A DNA stretch of 64,000 nt from Leuctra nigra (taxonomy: Eukaryota > Arthropoda > Insecta > Plecoptera > Leuctridae): positions 1,513,546 through 1,577,545 of the forward strand of contig OW203769.1 in NCBI GenBank assembly GCA_934045905.1. Direction: 5' to 3'. The notes below the pieces were generated by a model, which worked only from the letters and a program-made list of their open reading frames with translations, had not been told where the DNA came from and ran no database searches. Shown one piece after another: positions 12,263 to 22,797 of this stretch. A program made the translations under genes and the position numbers. Within the stretch, counting starts at the first letter, position 1. Each line of letters starts with the position of its first letter.

Positions 12263-12940
12263 TAGGAATGCATAAGTGGACATTAAATGCTGTAATACCA
12301 TTCCCGATTTGGTCACCCCTATTTAAAAATATCGCGTTACTGACAAAATCAATAAAGAATTGTGTCATTATTCTATCACCGATTCATTTTAATCAATAAT
12401 TGTAGCACACCTAATATCAAAATACCACACGGAGAGTGATATTTTATGATCTTCCAAAATACGACGGTGAACTTTTATTCATAAAAAAATAACAAAACAT
12501 TTTTCCACTCTGAAATTTTCAGGGAATGATAACATAATAATTATAAACAAGATATATTTTTTTCAGAATTTTAAAAAATGCCGTTTTTTTGGGGGGCCCA
12601 TTTAAAGTCAAAATTTGGTTTGGTCACCCCTGATTTAAAAAATAATTATAATTATCATTGCGTATTATGAAACTACTTACATTTGTGTACAAATATTAAA
12701 AAAGATCACTAAAATATCTCAAACAGGTCCAAAGTTACAAGCAGTTATGTAAATAAGGGTTTCTTAAAAAGTGAGATTTTCGAAGGGGTGAAAGTACCAG
12801 AAGGGGGACAAAATTGACCAAACAAAAAAATACGTGTCTCATTTTTTGCTTTTAACAACAACTTCACAAAGTTTGATCAAAATCGGAAGGGGTCATGAAA
12901 ATTTTCGCGATTTTTTGGTGGTTCTGAGGTGGAATTACCC
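12263..12940 (-). repeat. right terminal inverted repeat of the 4.5-kb transposon
   Basis: Partner of 8476-9158. It has an extra 'tcgcgattttt' segment near its outer end that the left copy lacks. Confidence 0.9.
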
Positions 12941-13192
12941 ATATTCAGAAAGCTTAAAATGATACACATCATTTATAGCTATAAATTCTATGTGGCAGTG
13001 CAGAAAGTTCAGCAGCCATTTTGACAACGGATATGTTGCCATATCTCGGAACTTGGTTGACCGATTGGAATGAAACCTTTGCTATTCTTCATAAAAATAA
13101 CCAAATTGTAAAGGGTGATTTTTTTTTTAAGGATATAGTAATTGTTCATTCGATTGTCACAAGTTGTAAGAATAAACTAAAAAAAGAAGTGA

Positions 13193-13592
13193 TATCCCAT
13201 TAAAAAACACTTCGTGTAAAAATAACAGCCAAGTCTCTTCAACTAAAAAAAAATATGAAATCTAAAAATTCTGCACTGAAAAGTAGTGATATCAAAAAAT
13301 GAGCCAAGTCAAAACTTTATTTGAAAATCAAAAAATACTTGGCGCATCGTTTTTTTAGGGCATGAAAGGTGTAATATGTATTTGGATATTTTATGTATAT
13401 TTTATAATTGGCCTATACTTCCAAGCTTTTTATATACACGATGCGCCAAGTATTTTTTGATTTTCAAATAAAGTTTTGACTTGGCTCATTTTTTGATATC
13501 ACTACTTTTCAGTGCAGAATTTTTTGATTTCATATTGTTTTTTAGTTGAAGAGACTTGTTGTTACTTTTACACGAAGTGTTTTTTAATGGGA
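13193..13592. repeat. foldback at the 5' end of HelA (about 180-bp arms)
   Basis: Left arm 'cccattaaaaaacacttcgtg' through 'aaaaatacttggcgcatcg' is repeated in inverse order up to 13592 around an AT-rich loop. The same foldback occurs at 32024-32345 (left arm truncated) and 56754-57157, always next to HelA sequence, so it is part of that family and not an independent MITE. Confidence 0.8.
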
Positions 13593-14262
13593 TTTTGCTT
13601 ACATTAAGTGTGGACCATCAAATCGGGAAAATGTTGCACATTTCCTTTTGTTCCAAGGAATGTGATATGTTTTTTTTATGTTCTTAGCTTATTGCGGCTA
13701 CCCCGTGACGAATGTTTATTCGTCGTAATTTGTTAAACTGCCCCCCCCCCCTCCCCCCACCCTGCAGATAGTTCCCATCCGGCCTGGCCTAGAATCAGTG
13801 CGGACTCCCCCCGACCAGTGTCCCCTAGACCTACCTTTATGATACTAAATACATAATACTTACTTGGTGTAAGTATAAGTTGCTGACGCGCAATTAAACA
13901 ATATAAATCTTATCTAATCGACATATTAACGTATTACATTTTTGAAATGTATCTCTCCAACTTTTGTTCCCTACATCACTTACTGGGTTATTTATCTGTC
14001 CATGTAGTATGGATTTTTTCTATATTAAGGTGACCATGAAAAGCAGTGTTTTAAGTTTAAAGTTTTTGAGTTTTGCCATCGCAATTTCCTAGTTTTATTC
14101 ATTAAGTTATATCCTTGAAGTCAGCCATACAAACAGCCATTAATAAATTGATATTGTTTGCTCGAGAAAACTGTCCACATTATTCCTGCATGATATGCAA
14201 TCAAGAAAAGTGTATTCTGATGTAATATCGAATAATACACTATGTTTCTGATGACTTTACAG
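13593..14262. other. noncoding sequence upstream of cysteine-rich exon A
   Basis: Holds a short poly-C/CT tract at 13741-13760. No gene recognised. Probably intron of the downstream gene or its 5' flank. Confidence 0.4.
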
Positions 14263-14389
14263 CGGCCTACTCAACACGGTCCAAAACAAAATGTCAATAC
14301 AAAGGCAAGACTTATGCTGTTGGCGCCAAACTGCCTGACATCAGCGATCAGCCGTGCATCACCAACATTGTATGCACTATGAAGAACAA
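14263..14389 (+). CDS. cysteine-rich VWC-like protein, exon A
   Basis: Acceptor 'actttacag' and donor GTGAGT bound a frame reading AYSTRSKTKCQYKGKTYAVG then AKLPDISDQPCITNIVC. It is the first of five exons (14263-14389, 16794-16903, 24148-24264, 25115-25243, 26929-26973) whose phases all fit. The protein has two repeats of one plan: C-x-Y-x-x-x-x-Y-x-V-x-A-x-L-P, C-x(2-3)-x-V-C, then a second half with isolated Cys and a CC pair. This is the spacing of single-domain von Willebrand C modules found in secreted insect proteins. Upstream exons (signal peptide) and downstream exons were not found. A VWC-like assignment is likely; the function is unknown. Confidence 0.7.
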
Positions 14390-14597
14390 GTGAGTAACAT
14401 GTCTATTTGTGTATCGAGAGAATTAGGCAAGCCTAGCGAGAGTTTCTGTGGGACTCTTATATAATTTTCCAAAACAAAACTCAATCAGTTGCTTACATAA
14501 GTAATCAGAGCAATCGTTTGTTTGCAGCACATGTATCTCCCATAAGCCATTAAGTTCGTGCTCTGAGCTGTTGAAGGGTAAAGCTGTTGTTCGTGAC

Positions 14598-14984
14598 TTA
14601 AACACAAATTTCTTTCAGATAAATGGCCCAAATTTTTCCATCGTAGTATTGAGCTACGAGTTTTAATTGAAATTCTTCAACAAATGTCACAATGTGACTA
14701 AATAAGTCATTTCTGAATTGTGACATATTTGTGTAACCAACAAATCTCTGATTTATATTTTCGTCATTTCCAACATACCTCAGAATGGTATTAAAGTTCC
14801 AATCATTTTTCCGACCGGACGGTGTGTACAGAATAATTGACACAAAATTAGCATGATTGACTTCTTTAATTGATTTCGTAGCTATAGTAGCAATAGAGGT
14901 CAAAAGGCATTCAATATGAGCCCGGTAATCCTGCATTTTACGCCATTCTTTGCATTGGCAGATGTTTGTTTTGATATCCTCCAT
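14598..14984 (-). pseudogene. ZMYM1/hAT-type transposase fragment
   Basis: The minus frame contains ILRYVGNDENINQRFVGYTN and, later, LKLVAQYYDG. This is the order (l-R-Y-V ... R-F-v-g-f ... v-a-Q-x-Y-D-G) of the DUF4371 part of hAT-derived ZMYM1-like proteins. The expected N-G-V-Q and H-C-Y-A-H-R motifs are missing and the frame stops, so it is a relic. It lies in the intron between exons A and B of the plus-strand gene. Confidence 0.6.
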
Positions 14985-14989
14985 GTGTC

Positions 14990-15931
14990 ACATGTTATTC
15001 TTCTTGCATGAAAGCACCCCAAGGTTGAGTCAGATTAAAATAAAATGATCATGGCGGTCTGACACATTTCAGATTATGGCTTCCGAGAACATTGGTGTCC
15101 GCACACAAATTGGTAGTTTTGTAGACAAATCACATATGAGGCAAATATGAGGGCAATGTTACAAAACTTTCACACCATGTTGGTAACATAACATATCAAT
15201 GAATAAGAGATAAATATGTTAAATTTTAAATGTAATTACAAATTGCAAATAATTTTACTTTAAAATCGACATAACCACAACATAACCATCACTGGAAATA
15301 TATCTGTTTTTCAAACGCGTGTAAAACAATTAGGTGCCTACTATACTCGTATTTTGTTGGTATTTACCTACTTCATAAAATTGTCGAATATGCTTTTCCC
15401 TCAACATAGTAACAGATTGAGGTAAAATATCGTTACAACAAAAGATATTCTCATTCACCTGAACGTCCTGAACTATCACTACTGAACTCCTACCATATGC
15501 TTGGCACTGTTGTGTGAACCATCGTCACTCTCAAGACTAGTACCAGATGCTGTCACAGCGCCGCGGCACTGAGCTACAGGGATACATTGGTCTTTATTCC
15601 AGGAGATACCCTGGCAATGGAGTTTTAAATATCTTCACATTTTAAATTGCGGGACGCGTACTGGCTTCCGAGATGTGACGGCCATGTCCGTCACTCGAAG
15701 CGCGCCATATTCAAACTTAGTAAATATAAACATAACGCAATATCACATAGAATAAAACAAGTCCCCTCTCCAGAGAAAAGAAATAGCAAACAATCTGAAA
15801 TATGTTCGTAAACAGCAAAGTTTGACACGTGTGGATCGACCAACATGGCCGCCGTCAGTCCCATAACCCCACGCGCGTGTTCAATTTCCTGCGCCATCTT
15901 AACATTGAGATAGGCCTCCAGTACGCGTGGT
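14990..15931. other. intronic stretch, no gene seen
   Basis: AT-rich. The open frame over 15691-15996 on the minus strand is low complexity in part and runs into a MITE, so it was not accepted as coding. Confidence 0.4.
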
Positions 15932-16095
15932 ACAGTCACGGAAATATATTCGGTAAACGCTCCTTTCACCACCCCCCCCCCCCCCCCCACATTCAAACAA
16001 CTTGGCCAGTGTTACGGGTTGAGGGGAGGAGCCTAAACTAACGTAATGCATGGAAAGGGAGAAGGAGCGTTTACCGAATATATTTCCGTGACTGT
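15932..16095. mobile_element. MITE with 34-bp inverted repeats and poly-C core
   Basis: ACAGTCACGGAAATATATTC at the left is repeated in reverse complement at the right, extending about 34 bp (through 'ggtaaacgctcctt'). The centre includes about 16 consecutive C near 15967-15985. Confidence 0.8.
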
Positions 16096-16189
16096 TCTAT
16101 TACACCTCCATGCCCTGGCTATCTTCTACAGGTAGTAATAAAATGCCTCGGGGTAAAAAATAACAACTAGAAACCACAATACTACCGCA

Positions 16190-16700
16190 AGGAGAAAGCT
16201 CGGTGTAACGCGTTGATGAGCTAGCACAGACACATGCAAAACAGCCAAACACGATACACGATACGACACAGTACGATTTTCTTTGCAACTTTCCAATCTC
16301 CATATAAATACTCTTGATGAATAACAGATCAATTGTTTAGTGACTTTAACTGCGTACTTTTTCACAAATCTCATTTGAAAACTCTTACTAAATTCTTAAA
16401 TGACAATAAATACTTGACTGGTTGGGTCGAAAATGGGTAAACTATGAGAAAATGTTGGTCTTGATCACCATGCAAAATTTGAACTTAGTCGGAGCATTTT
16501 GTTTTTTGACTTATCAGACTACATAATTACTTGAACCAAAAGCAGGATTGGGATGAAACGTTTGTAAAATTTGAGACAATGTAGGTCGCATTGAAATGTC
16601 GAAATTTCAAATAAAACGGACCAACTAATCGGAGATAATTTTTTTAAAACTCAATGTTTGGTTCAAAATTTGAGCCAGTCAACGCTTGCACCGCTTATAG
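16190..16700 (-). mobile_element. HelB Helitron-like fragment (minus)
   Basis: 'gctcggtgtaacgcgttgatgagc' is the reverse complement of the HelB 3' hairpin. The body has 'gatacacgatacgacacag' and module sequence shared with the copy ending at 18322. The terminal CTAG and the 5' end are lost. Confidence 0.6.
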
Positions 16701-16793
16701 TCTTGAGATGGCGATGGCTCACACAAAAGTGACAGGCTAATTACTATTTCTATGGTTAGCCTCTCATTAGATGTGTTTTGTCTTCTGCGTCAG

Positions 16794-16903
16794 AGTCCCC
16801 GGCTTCAACTACACGCGAAGAACGTGTCCGACTCTGAAGAAAGACGCGACGAAAACTCCGCTTTACAGTCACAAGAAGTGCTGCTCAACGGGAACGAGAA
16901 GCG
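16794..16903 (+). CDS. cysteine-rich VWC-like protein, exon B
   Basis: Acceptor 'tcttctgcgtcag', donor GTGAGT. The joined frame reads ...MKNK-VPGFNYTRRTCPTLKKD ... SHKKCCSTGTRS, giving the second half of the first repeat with its CC pair. It completes the split Lys codon from exon A (AA|A) and leaves one base for exon C. Confidence 0.7.
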
Positions 16904-17322
16904 GTGAGTCCATCTCGTTTCAAATCAACTTGTTTACGCCACTTTCATCGTCATCATCTTGTGATTGATAAAATATGAACACGTTATCTAGGTAAACATA
17001 GAGATAATTACCGACAAATTTATCTAGATAAGATGATAGATAAAAATTTAAATATTCGGAAAGTGATAAGAAAAACTCAAAAATTATCTAGATAATTCAG
17101 TTGAGATAAAGAAAAAAAAATTTGAGAAGGGCTATTAAATATATTCCGTTTTTTAAACGAAACCAATTGTTCATTGAGAATTATAATTATGTGACGCATA
17201 TAATGTTCGATCGAGGCATAAATACGTGTAGATTCACAAACATTTCTGAAAGTTATAATCAACTAATTCCTTCAGAACGCGAAACAAATCAATGCATTTT
17301 CCGATTTTTATTACCTTAATAA

Positions 17323-18322
17323 TTGAGCGAGCGTAGCGAGCGTCACCACGGTACTCTTATGACTTTTTCTCTGTGTGTTTTTTTTTGTATGCATGTATGT
17401 ATGTATATATGTATGTATTTTTTGCCTGCACTGCCCAGGTCAAACCGCTTAACCAATCGATCTGAAATTTTGCATACATTCTAACGTAATTTATGCGGTC
17501 CCTGAGATCGTTTTTGAACGGGATCCTGTGATTGGTTCCATTTAAAAAAATATATATTTTGATTGATTGTTCCGATCATTTTGAAATTTTGACAAGTCAT
17601 TACGACCAACATTGTACCCAATCTTACAAAGTTTCAGCCAAATCCTTCCATTGGTTCAAATTTGAAACCATTTTTCCTGTGATTTTTGGAATTTAAACTA
17701 GAACCGATTGACCGATCAACTTCAAACTTCGCATGGTCATTGGTACCAACATTTTAGCTATTTTTGCCAATTTTTAGTATAATCTGTCGTTATTTTCAAA
17801 AGTTTTGTCGTTTTAGGGACATTTTATTCCATAATCTTGTAATATTTGTAAAATGTATACTACATTTTCATCCCTGCCTTCTGCTCCAAGGCCTGTAGAG
17901 CAGCCATGCAGTCCACAATTTACAATAAAACTAGAGCATATCAAATGGGATGCAGTACGAAGGCCAAATCCTCTTATTGGTAGTTTAAATAATATCTTCT
18001 GATTGGTTGACAATCAAAATGTTCCGATGAAGTTCAAATTTTGCATGGTGATCAAGACCAACATAATTTAAAATTTTACATATTGGAAGCCCAATCAGGC
18101 AAGTATTAATTGTCATTTGACGAGTTTAGTATGGGTTGTCAAAAGCTGGAAAAACTATGCAGGAAAGTCACGACACAATGGATCTGATATTCATCCAGAG
18201 TATTTATGTGGAGATTGGAAAGTTGCAGGGAAAATCGTCTTGTGCCGTGTCGTGTATCGTGACTGGGGATATTGCATGTTCTATGCTCGCTCATCAACGC
18301 GTTACACTGAGCGTTTTCCTAG
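17323..18322 (+). mobile_element. HelB Helitron-like element, complete
   Basis: Starts TTGAGCGAGCGTAGCGAGCG after A and ends with the CGCTCA...TGAGCG hairpin plus TTTTCCTAG before T. The interior is a chain of diverged modules ('gattggtt', 'gaaatttt', 'accaacattgt') with no coding capacity. Short microsatellite tgtatgta near 17390. Confidence 0.8.
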
Positions 18323-18346
18323 TTAAAATCTTAGATAAAAGATTTA

Positions 18347-18607
18347 TCAAGCGAGCGTAGCGAGCGTCTCCACTTGAAACTTATGGCTCGAATCTCTGTT
18401 TTTTTTGTGTTTGTTTTTGTGTGTATTTGTGCATTTGGCGTCTCCTGCCAAACGAAGTGATGGATCAGGCCAATTTTTTCACTCAACTTAAATTACTATT
18501 CTCGTTATGATCAAAATGATTTTCAGCAAGTTCGCTCCATTGGTTGCATCGGAAACTTGATGTGTAGTTATAGTTAGCTTGGCAATGGGGATGAAGATTA
18601 GATTAGA
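18347..18607 (+). mobile_element. HelB 5' part, interrupted by the next copy
   Basis: Starts TCAAGCGAGCGTAGCGAGCG after A, with 'ctccacttgaaacttatggc' as in the 27104 copy. It is cut at 18607 by a minus-strand HelB. Its 3' end may be the one at 21375. Confidence 0.65.
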
Positions 18608-20010
18608 CTAGGAAAACGCTCAGTGTAACGCGTTGATGAGCGAGCACGGGTACGTGCAAATTCTCGAACCGGAAATGCGTACACAACGCACAGAAAACAT
18701 ATACAACCATATTGAATTGATTATGATCAGTGCTCGAAGTAGGAATTAAATAGTAGCGGTATGGTAACATAAGAATACCACGTGCGGGGGGGGGGGGGTA
18801 CGATATTAGATGAGGGTCCAGATTCCAGAATTACACTGACAATCATTGTCATGTCATTAGTTAGATTAGTCTTTTACCTTGATGAAACAACTAAATTAAA
18901 TAATGAATTTTACTTTGTCTTGTAGTGGATGTTCATCGTTCATAGTTATGCTTGAAATATGCAGTCAAAAGATAACCATGAAATAAGAGTAAATTAGAAT
19001 CTAAAATTACGTAAATTTCCAAGAATATCTGATTTTAAGCATTCCGTTTTTTCTGAGAAGTAACGATATGAAATCAAATGTGTAAAGAAGTACCGGTATA
19101 CCATACCGTCCCATACCGGCCCACTTCGAGCACTGATTATGATATCAACTTAAAAGTAGGTATATGCTTTTCATCGAAACTTTAAAATAGCATCTAAGCA
19201 CCTGGTTCATAAAGCAAATCAGAATCAATTCAATTGGCACTGGAAAACATTCATTTCGATACTTCATTACTGACAGATATTAAAAATGTCAATAAGTTTA
19301 TACGTTCTTAACTGATTGGGATGAAATTTTGTAAAATAAGAGACAATATTGGTCTTAATGATCATGCAAAATATGAGTTTGATCAGAATTATCGAAGACC
19401 GTTTTCATTTTTCAGCCTATCAGGAGATATTTATTTAAATTTTAACCAATGTATGGATATCAAAAAAATTATGGTGTGCAAACAGAGAAGGTTGGTTTTA
19501 CATGTGTGCAAAATTTCAGCTCGATCAAAGAAAAACTCTGACCTGTATAGCCAAAATATGATTTTGATCAGATTTATCGAAGACCAGTTTCATTTTTCAA
19601 CCTACCATCAGGAGATGTTTATTTAAATTTTAGCCAATTAATAAATTTCAAAAAAAATGGGGTCTGCAAACAGAAAAGTTTGTCTCTACATGTGTGCAAA
19701 ATTTCAGCTCGATCGAGGAAAAACTCTAGACATGTATAGCCAAAATATGAGTTTGATCAGATTTGTCGAAGACCATTTTCACTTTTCAACCTATCAGGAG
19801 ATGTTTATTTAAATTTTAACCAATCAGTAGATTTCAAAAAAATTAGGGTCTGCAACGCCCAGAGAATGTCCAAACACGTGTGCAAAATTTCAGCTCGATC
19901 GAAGAAAAACTCTGACCTGTATATCGTCAGTAACAGAAAAAAAAAAAAAAAAAAAAAACAGAGGTCCGTGCCAAATGAGCCAAAAGGAGACGCTCGCTTC
20001 GCTCGCTCAA
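18608..20010 (-). mobile_element. HelB Helitron-like element, complete, minus
   Basis: The minus-strand 3' end CTAG is at 18608 and the 5' TTGAGCG end is at 20010. Outer neighbours are A (18607) and T (20011), with no duplication. It is nearly identical over 1.4 kb to 28121-29560, so both moved recently. Contains a poly-G tract near 18785 and a poly-A tract near 19940. Confidence 0.85.
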
Positions 20011-20089
20011 TTAGATTATTGTGGTTTAACGGCGCGTCAACGACGAGGTTATAATGCGCACATTAATTTTTGAATTTTTGCATTTAACT

Positions 20090-20510
20090 TTGTTGATATA
20101 AGTGGTGGACATGGGGAGGGGTCGTCCTAACGGGCCCGATCCGGGGGAGTCCAGCACTGGTGGGGAGGCCAGGCCGGAATGGGGACGGACCGGGGGTGTG
20201 AGGATTCGGGCCGGCGGAACCCGATTTCAGGGGGATCACTATCTCGAGGGGGAAGGCCGGCCCGAGGGGAGGGGAGGGGACCGCAAATTCAAGGGAGGAC
20301 ATGGTTAGGCCAACCCTGGCTGCTCTTTGTCTGGACCTCACCACTGATCTGTCCGGCATGGGTAGCCCTTACACATGAGCATATGCTCGCCGGCGTAGCT
20401 GCAATGGATCATTGGCCAACGCAAACCCCACCACCGCGCTAAGGTGACAGCCGGGGGGGCTGTCACCCCCCGTGACAGGGGGGTGGGGGGATGAAGGGGG
20501 GGGGGGATGA
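20090..20510 (+). repeat. GC-rich block, possibly LINE 3' untranslated sequence
   Basis: A sharp GC-rich island in AT-rich DNA. Segments such as 'ctgtccggcatgggtagcc', 'agcatatgctcgccggcgtagctgc' and 'caccaccgcgctaaggtgacag' recall the 3' untranslated ends of some invertebrate LINEs, but this is from memory. Overlapping open frames here are a composition effect and were not called genes. Confidence 0.35.
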
Positions 20511-21375
20511 AGGAAACTCTGTGTATATAACTGCAATAGTTTGACCGATCATCACCAAATTTTGCAAGGTCATGTGTACCAGCATTATAAGTGATTTTTT
20601 ACAAATCTGTAATGAGCTTCAAGAGTAATAGACATTTTACTGACATTTGTATACTTAATTTAAAACGACCTATAGCCACACCACCATTTGACCTATCAAA
20701 TGGTCTTCGATTAATCTGATTAATCAAACTCATATTTTGCATGGTCGTTACTCGTTCAGACCAACATTGTCTCTTATTTAACGAATTTTCAGCCCTACCA
20801 GTCAAGAACATAGATGCACTTATTGACAGTTTTAATAACTGTCAGAAATGACATTTCAAAACAGAAATTCCACTGCATTCTGGGTTGCTCTATGTAGCAA
20901 AGCAAAGTTTAAAGATGGCTATTCTCACATCAATGTAAGACAGATTCTTTTATTAGTGGATCATATTGCAATACAAAATGTAGTCAAAATGTAATGTAGG
21001 TATTTCATATACATAGGTATAGGTATACCTTATCTAAAATAATTTATTTTACGATATGGATTGTGTTTCACAGTTATGAAAACAACGTTTTGACTAGATA
21101 GCATCATATTTTACACATTTCCAGCCCAATCGGTCAAGAATTTACAGACTTATTGCTGTTTTAAGTGTTTGAATATCTGTCCAAAGAGATTGATGGAAAA
21201 ATATCAGTACAATAATCTGTTATTTAATTGATCCAGAGTGTTTATGAAAATTTGCAAAATTGGTAATAAATAATGTATAGTTAGTTATCTTTGATTAATT
21301 GGATCGTGCTATGATTGGCGATGTCGTGCGTGTCGGTGCTCGCTCATCAACGCGTTAAATTGAGCATTTTGCTAG
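20511..21375 (+). mobile_element. HelB 3' part
   Basis: Module sequence ('tgaccgatcatcaccaaattttgcaagg', 'gaccaacattgtctctta') ends with 'gctcgctcatcaacgcgttaaattgagc', 'attttgctag'. It probably belongs to the element starting at 18347. Confidence 0.6.
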
Positions 21376-21550
21376 TAATTGAAATTATGTTTATGAAATA
21401 TTTATTTCATTTGTATCAGATACAATGTGTTAGGTTTGTGTTAGGTAAGCAATGTGCTAGAAGAAATAAGCTCTTTTATACGGAACGGCAAGTAACTGTT
21501 TGGATAATGTTTCTTAAATTATGTTTGCTCATATTAGCACTTAGATAATG

Positions 21551-21850
21551 GCCTATTTTGTGGTTTGAATCTCTGTATTTTTTATTTATAATAATTCCAT
21601 AATACCTACGTACCTAAATACTGAAATAAATACACATGAGTGTGTATCATGTTGCAATGACTTGCAATAACTGTTGCAATAACTTGCAATGAGAAGCAAA
21701 TTCAGCTATTTTTTATATAATTTAGTGGATCGTGCTTCTAGATTTCAGTTGTTTAATGTATATTATTGCCGGCTTTTAAGGAATTATGGTTCGAGGTTTT
21801 GCACGTATCCGTGCTCGCTTATCAACGCGTTACACAGAGCGTTTTCCTAG
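21551..21850 (+). mobile_element. HelB 3' fragment
   Basis: Ends with 'gtgctcgcttatcaacgcg', 'ttacacagagcgttttcctag'. The start is indistinct ('tttgtggtttgaatctctg'). Confidence 0.55.
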
Positions 21851-22185
21851 TTTATCCAAATCAGAAAATAGGTATCAAAATTATATAGATACAATTATCT
21901 AGATAAGTCACAACACTGAATGTGATACGTCCGGTCCATAACCACTCATGAATGTTATGCAATCGAACTGTGTTGCGAAGAAAACAAAAGCGTGTATCTA
22001 CAAGCAAGCGTGTATTTGCCCAAACTGGCAAGGTAAGGTAATGTTCTTAAAATTCAGTAAGTGTGCAGACAAAACTCAAAATAATTGAAGACACATGCAT
22101 TATCCATGACCTTACGCAGGCCTCTAATCTCCAATAGCCTCAAAAGAATTTCCGGATTTATCGATGCAAGTGACGAGAGTTTACC

Positions 22186-22359
22186 GGACCCTTACCTCAT
22201 ATTGCCAAATTTCAGTAGCACCGTGTTACTGTAGCACGATCGGGCTAGTTGCCATGGTGTCAATGTTAATTCTTATGGCTTAAACTTGTTTTGTTTTAAA
22301 ACAAAAATTGTGCTACACACACGGTGCTACTGAAATATGGCGATATTAGGTAAGGGTCC
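22186..22359. mobile_element. MITE with ~40-bp inverted repeats
   Basis: The ends GGACCCTTACCTCATATTGC / GGACCCTTACCTAATATCGC continue through 'tttcagtagcaccgtg' on both sides. A related end ('gatattagatgagggtcc') occurs inside the HelB copies at 18800 and 28325. Confidence 0.8.
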
Positions 22360-22797
22360 AGAGTCTACTGGATTCCGTCCATAAGATTATTTGCTCACGG
22401 TCTTGTGGTGTTGAGGATTGACATCCGCAAATATCTACTTGCGCACGCAACTCTTTTGAGCATGAGGCTGCAAGTACGGACTTTGATTACGAGAACTTTG
22501 CGTTGTATTCCTGAAATAAGTGAGAGTGAGTATGAGAAAAGTATTGAGATAATTGTTATCAGCCAATAGAATCTAAGCCAGCTGGATTCCTCTTGGTTGA
22601 TACCAATTTATTAGTTTTTTCATACTCACTCTCACCTTGTTTCAGAAATAGGGCTTTTGATAGGAGGTTCTTCTTCCATGGACATCCGTCACAGAGTAAA
22701 ACATATCTGTCGCTACTTGCTGGGGAAAACCATGGTTGGATTTCTATTTCAGTTTTTTCCTTGTACGAATAACGATTTATCTTCAGCAATATCTTAA

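Larger units (their letters stand above)
8476..12940. mobile_element. 4.5-kb DNA transposon with ~680-bp TIRs, nested in HelA
   Basis: The ends are GGGTAATT...AATTACCC with ATAT on both outer sides (8472-8475, 12941-12944). This is consistent with a 4-bp target duplication, although ATAT is palindromic and could belong to the TIR. The TIRs cover 8476-9158 and 12263-12940. The centre holds one minus-strand transposase reading region. HelA module sequence resumes on both sides, proving insertion into HelA. Four-bp duplications are known for Sola-type elements, but I cannot assign the superfamily with confidence. Confidence 0.85.
7300..13592 (-). mobile_element. HelA Helitron-like element, minus copy, interrupted
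   Basis: The minus-strand 3' end is at 7300: perfect hairpin GTGGAGCG-AC-CGCTCCAC then CTAG. The 5' end is at 13592 and reads TCCCATTAAAAAACAC, preceded by A. Inside are 270-bp tandem modules (starts near 7723, 7993 and 8263, and again at 13013 after the nested transposon). Each carries CRE-, ETS- and YY1-like motifs next to 'gccattttgaaaccggaag'. A 400-bp foldback forms the 5' part. No ORF of its own is present, so it is non-autonomous. The 3' neighbour base is A, where canonical Helitrons have T, so the class assignment is likely but not certain. Confidence 0.65.

Noticed and set aside
20102..20442. Pro/Gly/Arg-rich frames on both strands
   Set aside because: A GC-rich repeat block with no domain or splice context.
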